From NCBI GenBank assembly GCA_001769215.1, contig MEOL01000017.1, positions 1 through 64,000 on the forward strand: a DNA stretch of 64,000 nucleotides, written 5' to 3'. This document shows, piece by piece, positions 45,441 through 53,462 of this stretch. Position 1 is the stretch's first letter. Each line of letters begins with the position of its first letter. The notes under the pieces were generated by a model. That model was not told the origin of the DNA. It ran no database searches and worked only from the letters and a program-made list of their open reading frames with translations. This DNA comes from Bacteroidetes bacterium GWF2_41_31. GTDB lineage: Bacteria; Bacteroidota; Bacteroidia; Bacteroidales; F082. The position numbers and the translations under genes are program-made.

Positions 45441-47930
45441 ATGAAAAAACGGTTATTTTACAGATGGTTACAGGCCGCATTCTTTTTGATGGCTTTCTTA
45501 AATTCTTTTGGTCAAAGCCTTGATTTTTCATATCAATCGCCTCAGCCCGGAGCTCAATTTATCAATCCCGAACAAACACTCATCCTGAAAACACCCAATG
45601 GATTTGAGCCATCGGGATTGAAATCGAACAAATTTATCATTACAGGTTCCCTTTCGGGAAATATCGGGTGCAACGTTCAATTGTCAGATGATTCCAAAAC
45701 ATTGATTGTAAAGCCAATAAAAAACTTCCTTTATGGTGAAAAAGTGGGCATCACCATTTTAAGCGGGTTGAAAGATAAAACAGGAAATTGGTTTAAAGCG
45801 ATCCACTTTGATTTTTATATAAAAAATGGCGAAACCCTTTCCCTTCTTAAGCAATACAAGCAAAGCAAGGATTGCGATTTTGCTGTTCCCGATGTAAAAG
45901 ATCACATCAATACCGATGCAGAATTTGCTGTAAACGATAACCATCTTCCATCCGACTATCCTATCCCGACCGTTGTTTTTGGACAAAATCACACTTTTGA
46001 CGACCAATACATCTTTATGAATATGGTCAGTCGTGATCATTCAACCTACAACAACTATCTGACCATTTTAGACAACTATGGAACTCCCATATACTATCAA
46101 AGAACCGATTTGAGCAGCCGTGACTTTCGTGTGCTGGAGGATGGTTATTTAGCATATTCCAATAATGACCTGGCTCATCCTGAGCGGGAGAAATATTTTC
46201 TGCTCGACAGCTCCTATGTTATTTTCGATTCGGTGATGATGGGAAATGGTTATTCTGTAGATGGCCATGATATGTTGTTGCTCGACAACGGACATTACCT
46301 GATGATGTCGTACGACCCACAGTTGGTCAATATGAGTTTGATTGTTCCCGGAGGAAACCCACAGGCAACTGTCGTAGGGCTTGTTATTCAGGAAGTTGAT
46401 CTTGAAAGGCAGGTTTATTTTCAATGGAGGAGCTGGGATCATTTCAGCATCACCGATGCCACTTACGACATTGATTTGACAGCATTTGTGATAGACTATG
46501 TGCATGCCAATTCCTTTGAGATTGATGGAGACGGAAATATCCTGCTATCGTGCAGGCACATGGACGAAATCACCAAAATTAATTTCAACACAGGCAATAT
46601 TATCTGGCGTTTCGGCCTGAACAGCGAAAACAACATGTTTACGGTTCAAAACGACCCATTTGGATTTTCGCACCAGCATGATATCAGGAAACTGAACAAT
46701 GGCCATTACACCGTTTATGACAATGGCAATAACCACAATCCGCCTTTTAGCCAGGCCATGGAATACACAATCAATGAACAAACCATGCAGGCTGCTTTGA
46801 TCTGGAGTTATCAAAGGGAAGGTGTTTATGCACCTGCCACAGGTAGTTTTCGAATGCTTGGGAGCGGCAAAAAACTAATAGGATGGGGGACTCATGATCC
46901 CCTGAATATTACAGAGCTGAATGCTGATAATTCCGTGTCGTTTGATTTGATGATACCCCAGGAGGTAGCCAGTTACCGTGCCATTAAACAACCATGGAAA
47001 ACAAATTTATTTTCAGCTTATAGAAACCTGTCATTAGGCAATTATGCCGGACACAACTCCCCTAAAGAGAATTACCTGCATGTTCACAACCATTCATCCG
47101 ACACCATTTATATTACCAGCACTTACAATCACCTGGAAGAGTTTTACCTGACCACGCCCTTGCCATTCCAGATTCTGCCAAATTCAACAGGTACGATGGT
47201 TGTAAAATTCGAACCCGCACACAATGGGAACTACAACGATTTACTCACCCTAAATTACGACAACCCGGGAAATACCAGGAGGATAGCCCGTCAGGTAAAT
47301 CTGGTTGGTATCTGGAACGACTCCATTCCATCGGTATTTATTAACCCGTCGCAAGGTTCTTCCAATGTTGATCCCGGAACGGTGATCACCGTTACATTTG
47401 ATGAACCTGTGAGGTTGGCTACAGGTGAAGAAATTACCACTCAGGACATTCCGTATCTGTTTCATTTTAAAATCAATAACCATGGCGGTGATTCGGTTGC
47501 CTTTACAGGAGTTATAAACGACAATAAAACGGTGATTACGATTTATCCGGAAAGCACATTGGTGGAAAACCAACTTTATTTCTTCGGGCTCAGGGGCAAG
47601 CTGGTGGCCGATTATGATGGGAATGTGATACAAAATCCGGAAGTGAGCTATTTTGAAACAGGAACGATTACCGGTATGCAATCTGAGGATGAAACATTGG
47701 AGGCCATTTTTCCCAATCCGTTTACCGATTGCATTACGATCAGGTTTGCCGACCCGGGGCCACATCGGGTCTCGGTATACAACCTCAATGGCACCTGTCT
47801 GCGTAGGGCAAACACAATAAAACCAACCCTTTCGTTCGATACCCAAACCTTGAAAGCGGGTATTTATTTAATCAATATTGTGAACCAAAATGATGAAACT
47901 ACCCGCTCCTATAAGGTAATCAAACCCTAA
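45441..47930 (+). CDS. Arylsulfotransferase-like T9SS cargo protein
   Basis: An 829-residue secreted protein: signal peptide (to about 25), an Ig-like Big_5-type domain (about 30-130), a central propeller similar to arylsulfotransferase (ASST) proteins (about 155-530, with HANSFEIDGDGNILLSCRHM, NIIWRFGL and FSHQHDIRKLNNGHY), a choice-of-anchor-like segment, a second Big_5-like domain (SSNVDPGTVITVTFDEPV) and a type A sorting domain. The His in SHQHD is at the position expected for the catalytic region. Whether it transfers sulfate is not shown. The start is ATG 45441. Confidence 0.75.
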   Translation: MKKRLFYRWLQAAFFLMAFLNSFGQSLDFSYQSPQPGAQFINPEQTLILKTPNGFEPSGLKSNKFIITGSLSGNIGCNVQLSDDSKTLIVKPIKNFLYGEKVGITILSGLKDKTGNWFKAIHFDFYIKNGETLSLLKQYKQSKDCDFAVPDVKDHINTDAEFAVNDNHLPSDYPIPTVVFGQNHTFDDQYIFMNMVSRDHSTYNNYLTILDNYGTPIYYQRTDLSSRDFRVLEDGYLAYSNNDLAHPEREKYFLLDSSYVIFDSVMMGNGYSVDGHDMLLLDNGHYLMMSYDPQLVNMSLIVPGGNPQATVVGLVIQEVDLERQVYFQWRSWDHFSITDATYDIDLTAFVIDYVHANSFEIDGDGNILLSCRHMDEITKINFNTGNIIWRFGLNSENNMFTVQNDPFGFSHQHDIRKLNNGHYTVYDNGNNHNPPFSQAMEYTINEQTMQAALIWSYQREGVYAPATGSFRMLGSGKKLIGWGTHDPLNITELNADNSVSFDLMIPQEVASYRAIKQPWKTNLFSAYRNLSLGNYAGHNSPKENYLHVHNHSSDTIYITSTYNHLEEFYLTTPLPFQILPNSTGTMVVKFEPAHNGNYNDLLTLNYDNPGNTRRIARQVNLVGIWNDSIPSVFINPSQGSSNVDPGTVITVTFDEPVRLATGEEITTQDIPYLFHFKINNHGGDSVAFTGVINDNKTVITIYPESTLVENQLYFFGLRGKLVADYDGNVIQNPEVSYFETGTITGMQSEDETLEAIFPNPFTDCITIRFADPGPHRVSVYNLNGTCLRRANTIKPTLSFDTQTLKAGIYLINIVNQNDETTRSYKVIKP

Positions 47931-47961
47931 TTGTTCAACTTCTTACTAAAAATAATGGGTT

Positions 47962-48675
47962 ATGTTAAAAGATTATCGCAATGTTCAGGTTCTGTTTATT
48001 GCCGAAGACGAAGAAAAGTTTCGGCGATTTGTATATAAGGATGACGATTTGTTTCTCACAAGTTTAACCAGATATTATGATGCTTATGCAGCCATAAAAA
48101 CCTTTGGATTGAACTGGACCCATTTTGCGTGTGTAACGCTTTGGCATCCCGAACAGGTTAAAGACCTTGGAAAAGACGGGCACTTTATTATCGGGATGAT
48201 TAAAATGGGGACGCTCTGGACCTTGTACTTGGCAAAAAATACAGGCATCACCGACCAGGAAATCTCGGTTTTCGAACGTTGGGAAGAACTAAAGAAACAT
48301 ATCCACAGCCAGTGGAAAAAGGGGTTTGACATCACTGATTTATACGAAAACGAAGGAAAATATTATATAGTTACATCTAAAGGATTAAACTGGAAACAAT
48401 CCTATTATGTGGATTTATTTCCAGAGGAGGTGATGGAAGAAAAGGCCAAAGAGGGTAAATTTATTACAGAAATCATGCATCTTGGTGAGCGTAATTTATG
48501 GGTGTTTTCCGGCAATACAGGTTACAGGCAGCAACTCATCCGAAGTGTTTCGAGCAACGAAGAATTGACCATACTAAGAGAGGCCTTGTTGAGTGACGAG
48601 GGCTTTGAAGGCGGTTACCGTGCCAGTCTTTTGAGGAGCCTGGGTGGGACCTTATTTGTTGTTTTATTGAAATAA
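47962..48675 (+). CDS. Uncharacterised WG-repeat-like protein
   Basis: A 237-residue protein without a signal peptide, probably cytoplasmic. The middle (about 90-195) has repeats of the form HSQWKKGFDITDLYENEGKY, then SKGLNWKQSYYVD, like those of DUF7477 proteins. No function is known. It follows the sulfotransferase-like gene by 31 bp on the same strand, which may be chance. Confidence 0.6.
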   Translation: MLKDYRNVQVLFIAEDEEKFRRFVYKDDDLFLTSLTRYYDAYAAIKTFGLNWTHFACVTLWHPEQVKDLGKDGHFIIGMIKMGTLWTLYLAKNTGITDQEISVFERWEELKKHIHSQWKKGFDITDLYENEGKYYIVTSKGLNWKQSYYVDLFPEEVMEEKAKEGKFITEIMHLGERNLWVFSGNTGYRQQLIRSVSSNEELTILREALLSDEGFEGGYRASLLRSLGGTLFVVLLK

Positions 48676-48684
48676 GAATCCAGG

Positions 48685-50418
48685 TTAACCGTCCTGGTAT
48701 TCCTGAATGGCCTCGCTTACATTGATAATGTAATCGCCAATGCGCTCATCTATCGAAAACATATCGCTGTAGAAGGTGCCCGTTTTGTGTTTGTACCTTT
48801 TTTCTTTCAGGTCTTCCACATGCTGCTGACGCAACTGGTTTCTTTTTTCATTGATTTTATTCTCGATGCTATAGGCGTTTTTAATTGACACCGTATGGTA
48901 TTCTTTTTCGATGTTCAGGTTCATCTCTTTAAAGGCCATTTTTACCAGTTCGAACATTTCCCTGAGTGCCTTTTTCTGGTTTTCGGTAAATTTCAGCTTA
49001 CTCTGCTGCGCATTGTCGATAACCTTTGAAAGCTGATAAATGGCATCGCCCACACTTTCCATATCGTCGATAATTTTCAGCATGGCCCTGATTTTCTTTG
49101 AGCTGTCGTGGCTGAGTTCACCTTCTGAAACCCTGGTCAGGAAGCCGGCAATTTCAAGTTCCAGGTTATCGGTAATTTGTTCGTATTTCTCAACTTTAGT
49201 CAGTATTTTATAATACTTTTTTGTTTTGTATTCAGTCATTAAAATCTGGGTCAGCGAATACATTTTTTCTATTCTTCGACCAAAGGTTGAGATTTCGTTT
49301 CGTGCCTGAATAATGGCTATTTCGCTGGTGGAGAATAAACCGGTGTTGATAAATTTCAGTCGGAATTCCTCATCGTCTTCCCCTGCATCGGGAACCATTT
49401 TAGTGGCGACTTTGGCGATTAAAGGTGCGAATCCGATTAAGATCAGGGTATTAAAAATGTTAAAACTGGTGTGGAAAACGGCCAGAGCTACCGGATATTC
49501 ATTTTTAATGATTTCATAATCAGCATTGGATAGGTGGGTGTTTAAAATGGAGATCTCATGATATTGCTGCATCAAAAGATCAATGCCCATTAAAAAATAG
49601 TGAAATACAGCGACCATCCAAAGCACACCGAAAATATTGAAGATGAAATGTGCCCGAGCTGCTCTTTTAGCCGAAACATTGGCCACCACAGCCGCAATGT
49701 TAGCGGTGACGGTTGTTCCGATATTCTCACCCAACACCATGGCCGCTGCCAATTCAAATGGAATCAATCCATTGTAGCACATCACCAGTGTTAAAGCCAT
49801 GGTGGCACTCGACGACTGAATGAGGATGGTTAACAACGTCCCCACCAATATAAAGATCAATACCGAACCAAAGCCAAGATCGGTAAACGAAGAAAGGAAA
49901 TTTAATGCAGCCGGATTGCTGTTGATGTCGGGAACCGATTCTTTAAGAAATTGCAGTCCGATAAACAGGATGGCAAAGCCGATGATAAATTCACCCCATG
50001 ATTTTCGCACGCTGTTTTTGGAGAAAAAGAGCGGAAAGCTCAGCCCGATGAGGGGAAGGGATAAAAAACTCAGGCTGACTTTAAACCCCAGCAGGGCAAT
50101 GATCCAGGCCGTAACTGTGGTGCCTATGTTGGCACCCATGATAACGCCGATGGAGGCGATCAACGAAATTAACCCTGCATTGACAAAGCTTACGATCATC
50201 ACCGTAGTGGCTGATGACGACTGGATAGTGGTAGTCACCAGCAATCCGGTAAATACGCCTTTTATCCGGCTGCTGGTCATGGCAGCCAGTATTTGTCTCA
50301 TTTTGTTTCCGGCTACTTTTTGCAGCGATTCGCTCATGAGTTTCATCCCGTAAAGGAACAATCCCAGGGCACCAATCAGGGTAAGAACTTTTCCAATAGT
50401 GGCAAGGAAATCCGCCAT
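48685..50418 (-). CDS. Na/Pi cotransporter with a PhoU-like domain
   Basis: A 577-residue membrane protein of the Na+/phosphate cotransporter II family. The two characteristic inverted-repeat motifs are seen: IQSSSATTVMIVSFVNAG near 65 and IQSSSATMALTLVMC near 200. Residues about 360-565 form a helical PhoU-like domain. It imports or exports phosphate with Na+. The gene ends 9 bp from the convergent 47962 gene. Confidence 0.9.
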   Translation of the reverse strand: MADFLATIGKVLTLIGALGLFLYGMKLMSESLQKVAGNKMRQILAAMTSSRIKGVFTGLLVTTTIQSSSATTVMIVSFVNAGLISLIASIGVIMGANIGTTVTAWIIALLGFKVSLSFLSLPLIGLSFPLFFSKNSVRKSWGEFIIGFAILFIGLQFLKESVPDINSNPAALNFLSSFTDLGFGSVLIFILVGTLLTILIQSSSATMALTLVMCYNGLIPFELAAAMVLGENIGTTVTANIAAVVANVSAKRAARAHFIFNIFGVLWMVAVFHYFLMGIDLLMQQYHEISILNTHLSNADYEIIKNEYPVALAVFHTSFNIFNTLILIGFAPLIAKVATKMVPDAGEDDEEFRLKFINTGLFSTSEIAIIQARNEISTFGRRIEKMYSLTQILMTEYKTKKYYKILTKVEKYEQITDNLELEIAGFLTRVSEGELSHDSSKKIRAMLKIIDDMESVGDAIYQLSKVIDNAQQSKLKFTENQKKALREMFELVKMAFKEMNLNIEKEYHTVSIKNAYSIENKINEKRNQLRQQHVEDLKEKRYKHKTGTFYSDMFSIDERIGDYIINVSEAIQEYQDG

Positions 50419-50665
50419 AACTTTTATGCTCAGTTAAAAGTTCAATAATATAACATTTACGGGATTTGAGACTTAGAAAAACCGGCAATTTCTCAGAAGT
50501 TATCTACAGATTAAACCCCGTTAAAATGGGGGATTGAAGACCAGTTGTACAAGTAATGAACAATTGATTGGTTTTTAAATAAAGTTGCGCTAGATTTGTA
50601 TGCAAAATAGTTGGGGAAATTGAGAAGTTGCTGTAAGCAACGTGCCTTGAATTGTCATAAATTTC

Positions 50666-50673
50666 TATTTTTG
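50666..50673 (+). promoter_or_regulatory. -7 box before trhO
   Basis: TATTTTTG fits TAnnTTTG, 20 bp before ATG 50694. A TTG is 16 bp upstream, shorter than usual. Confidence 0.35.
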
Positions 50674-50693
50674 CCGTCCCTACTAAAATTGCT

Positions 50694-51725
50694 ATGACAT
50701 CACTACATAACCGCGTGAATAAGGAAATCCTTAAACAACGCCTGGCAGACGAACCATTTAACCGCACCACACTCTCTTTTTATCGGTATGTAATCATCGA
50801 TCAGCCACAATCTTTCCGCGATGAGCTATATGCCCAGCTTGATGAGCTGAACTGCTTTGGCAGGATTTACGTGGCCCGCGAAGGCATCAACGCCCAGATG
50901 AGTTTGCCAACGGAAAATCTAAAGGCGTTTCTGGAGCTTCTGGAGAAAAATGTGTACCTGAAAAACATGCCCATCAAATATGCCGTTGAAGATGACGGGA
51001 AGTCCTTTTACAAGCTCATCGTCCGGCTTAAAAACAGGATTCTGGCCGATGGGCTCGATGACAATGCCTACGATGTAACCCATGTGGGCAAGCACCTGAC
51101 GGCTTTGGAATTTCATGAACTGGCCGCCAAAGAAGGAACCTTAGTCATCGACATGCGCAACCGCTATGAGAGTGAAATTGGTCATTTCGAAAATGCCGTT
51201 TGCCCGGAGGCCGATACTTTCCGCGAAGAGATACAGATGGTTACGGAGGAGTTTAAAGACCAGAAGGACCGGAAAATCCTGCTTTATTGTACGGGAGGAA
51301 TCCGGTGCGAAAAAGCAAGTGCTTATTTCAAACATTTGGGTTTCAGGGATGTGAACCAGTTGCACGGAGGTGTGATTGAATATGCACAACAAATCAAAAA
51401 AGCAGGATTGCAGTCGCGTTACATAGGCAAAAACTTTGTGTTCGACAACCGCATGTGTGAAAGTATTGATCACCGGGTGGTGGGAAAATGCCACCAGTGC
51501 GGTGCACCGGCGGATAGGCACGTCAATTGTGCCAACGATGCCTGCCATTTACTGTTTATTCAATGTGCTGTGTGTGCCGAAAAATATAATCACTGTTGCA
51601 GTGTTGATTGTCAGGAGTTTATTCAGCTACCCGTAGAAACCCAACGCGTTCTGCGCAAGGATAGGGTGTTTAATGGTACCGATAATGGGTATAAAGGGTT
51701 GCGAAAGAGGATAAATGCAATATAG
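50694..51725 (+). CDS. trhO: tRNA uridine(34) hydroxylase
   Basis: A 343-residue rhodanese-domain protein of the TrhO (YceA) family, which hydroxylates U34 in some tRNAs to make ho5U. The N-terminal alpha/beta domain contains RIYVAREGINAQMS; the rhodanese domain has the active Cys in YCTGGIRCEKASAYF; and a Cys-rich C-terminus (CHQCGAP ... CAVCAEKYNHCC) is typical of the family. Its length is close to that of the Escherichia coli protein. Confidence 0.92.
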   Translation: MTSLHNRVNKEILKQRLADEPFNRTTLSFYRYVIIDQPQSFRDELYAQLDELNCFGRIYVAREGINAQMSLPTENLKAFLELLEKNVYLKNMPIKYAVEDDGKSFYKLIVRLKNRILADGLDDNAYDVTHVGKHLTALEFHELAAKEGTLVIDMRNRYESEIGHFENAVCPEADTFREEIQMVTEEFKDQKDRKILLYCTGGIRCEKASAYFKHLGFRDVNQLHGGVIEYAQQIKKAGLQSRYIGKNFVFDNRMCESIDHRVVGKCHQCGAPADRHVNCANDACHLLFIQCAVCAEKYNHCCSVDCQEFIQLPVETQRVLRKDRVFNGTDNGYKGLRKRINAI

Positions 51726-51735
51726 CCCGAAAAGC

Positions 51736-51920
51736 AGTAAACCCCTCTGCGCCTTTGCACCTTTGCGGTGAAAAACCACAGACCTGTCCCGATCCTTCGG
51801 GAGGCACAGGAAATACAGAGAAAATAGAGCATAAAATTTGTAGAACAATAAACCCCTCTGCGCCCTTTGCACCTTAGCGGTGAAAAACCACAGTGACACA
51901 GGGTACACAGGGAAAATGCA
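51736..51920 (+). repeat. Tandem intergenic repeat of about 111 bp
   Basis: A segment beginning ACCCCTCTGCGCC and containing GCGGTGAAAAACCACA occurs at 51736-51780 and again at 51847-51892. The two start 111 bp apart, and each is followed by a looser CAGGRWACACAG-like tail. Between them is the palindrome TCCCGA-TCCT-TCGGGA (51787-51802). Similar sequence is common between genes in Bacteroidota genomes. Confidence 0.75.
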
Positions 51921-51952
51921 GATTCAATCTCCCGTTAACCGATTCCATTTCT

Positions 51953-51982
51953 CCATTCACCGAACAAGCACCGTCATTCGCC
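51953..51982 (+). promoter_or_regulatory. LytTR-like operator, copy 1
   Basis: Two direct 9-bp repeats, CCATTCACC (51953-51961) and TCATTCGCC (51974-51982), exactly 12 bp apart. The same 9-12-9 layout recurs at 57108 and 62907, and in each the promoter's -33 element starts 9 bp after the second repeat. This is the arrangement bound by LytTR-family response regulators such as AgrA. Confidence 0.65.
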
Positions 51983-51991
51983 TAAATGCAA

Positions 51992-52022
51992 TTTACACAG
52001 GCCCGTTTTCGTGGTAGTTTTG
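51992..52022 (+). promoter_or_regulatory. Promoter of small repeat protein 1
   Basis: TTTA (51992-51995), 19 bp, then TAGTTTTG (52015-52022). The box sequences and spacing are the same in all three family members. Confidence 0.7.
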
Positions 52023-52057
52023 CTTCATAAACACAGAAACTATAAAAGTTAAACGTC

Positions 52058-52387
52058 ATGAAAACTCTACTCAAATACACCTTCGCCCTCGCACTGCTCG
52101 CTTTCACCTTCAATGCAAATGCCATCGCTCCGTTAATCTCACCCGTACTCGCCGAAGAAGCCTATATCGATGATATTCCTTTTAGTACCCAACATGTTTT
52201 CGACAGCATTCTGGACCTGAGCCTCACCGATACCTACGATTTATCAGAAGAAGACTATATTCAGGACATCCCATTTAATACAGCAGAAATTGCTTCTGAA
52301 AATATGGATGCCACCTCCTTCAATCTGGAAGAAGAATCCTACATCAACGACATCCCGTTTTCAACCGAACTGTATGCAAAACAATAA
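52058..52387 (+). CDS. Small exported YIxDIPFxT repeat protein, copy 1
   Basis: A 109-residue protein with a signal peptide (MKTLLKYTFALALLAFTF, cleavage near NANA at about 22) and an acidic mature part. It has three spaced copies of one motif: EEAYIDDIPFST (about 34), EEDYIQDIPFNT (about 66) and EESYINDIPFST (about 94). The protein ends soon after the third. There is no lipobox, membrane helix or T9SS domain. Two paralogues are at 57213 and 63013. The function of this family is unknown to me. The next gene downstream, after a terminator, is an ABC exporter. Confidence 0.85.
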   Translation: MKTLLKYTFALALLAFTFNANAIAPLISPVLAEEAYIDDIPFSTQHVFDSILDLSLTDTYDLSEEDYIQDIPFNTAEIASENMDATSFNLEEESYINDIPFSTELYAKQ

Positions 52388-52419
52388 ACGCAACACTCAA
52401 TATAGCTCCTATAGCCAGC

Positions 52420-52443
52420 AAAGTCACCCCAAAAAGTGGCTTT
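52420..52443 (+). terminator. Terminator of small repeat protein 1
   Basis: AAAGTCAC (52420-52427) pairs with GTGGCTTT (52436-52443), preceded by a CTCAATATAGCTCC segment that is also conserved after the other two copies. Confidence 0.6.
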
Positions 52444-52561
52444 CGTTGTTTTAGGAAACGAACACTCAACGCTAACATACGATTCAAAAAAAATACATCT
52501 TTGTAACAAACCTGTTTTTCAATCGTCAAATCATCTTATACAAAAATCAAAATCATCCAAC

Positions 52562-53446
52562 ATGAATAAATTAATCATCCACAACCTCTCAAAAACGTAT
52601 TCAAACGGCGTAGTAGCCCTCGATCAGGTGAGTTTAGAAATAGAAAATGGCATGTTCGGTCTGCTGGGACCTAATGGTGCCGGAAAATCGTCGCTGATGC
52701 GGACGCTTGCAACCCTGCAGGAAGCCGATAGCGGCAGCACCATGCTGGACGATATTGATGTGTTAAATCAACCCGGGGAGGTACGCAAAGTGTTGGGATA
52801 TCTCCCACAGGAGTTTGGTGTTTATCCCAAAATTACAGCACTTCAACTGCTCGATCATTTGTCGATTTTAAAGGGCATCACCAATTCACGGGAGCGAAAA
52901 GAACTGGTTCGTTATCTGTTGGACAAAGTAAATTTGTACGACAAACGAAATAAAAGTGTGAAGGGTTTTTCGGGTGGGATGAAACAACGCGTTGGAATTG
53001 CACAGGCGCTCATCGGAAATCCAAAACTCATCATCGTGGATGAGCCGACTGCCGGTCTGGACCCGGGCGAAAGAAACCGGTTTTATAACCTGCTGGCCGA
53101 TGTGGGCAAAGAGGTGATCGTCATCCTGTCGACCCACATTGTGGACGATATCAGGGAGTTGTGTACCAAAATGGCGATCATGAACCTGGGCCGGATTGTG
53201 TATCATGGCACCCCTCAAAAGGCCATCGATGCGCTGAATGGGAAAGTGTATCAAAAGGTAGTTACTCGTGAGGAATTGCCCTATTATGCCCGCCATTATT
53301 CCATTATCTCCAACAAAATGGTGGGTGGACGTCCTCTGATTCATGTTTTTAGCGAATCGGATCCCGGTGCAGGTTTTGAACAGGTAAATCCAAACCTCGA
53401 AGATGTGTTCTTCTCGAAAATCAACACCTCCAACGTACTTGTTTAA
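52562..53446 (+). CDS. ABC transporter ATP-binding protein
   Basis: A 294-residue ABC ATPase: Walker A GPNGAGKSS, Q loop LPQEFGVYP, signature FSGGMKQRVGIAQAL, Walker B LIIVDEPTAGLDP and H-loop THIVDD. It is of the ABC-2 exporter kind (NatA/CcmA-like) and pairs with the permease 16 bp downstream. The start is ATG 52562; an upstream open frame would run into the preceding terminator. Confidence 0.92.
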   Translation: MNKLIIHNLSKTYSNGVVALDQVSLEIENGMFGLLGPNGAGKSSLMRTLATLQEADSGSTMLDDIDVLNQPGEVRKVLGYLPQEFGVYPKITALQLLDHLSILKGITNSRERKELVRYLLDKVNLYDKRNKSVKGFSGGMKQRVGIAQALIGNPKLIIVDEPTAGLDPGERNRFYNLLADVGKEVIVILSTHIVDDIRELCTKMAIMNLGRIVYHGTPQKAIDALNGKVYQKVVTREELPYYARHYSIISNKMVGGRPLIHVFSESDPGAGFEQVNPNLEDVFFSKINTSNVLV

Positions 53447-53462
53447 TACCAAAACCCCGACT

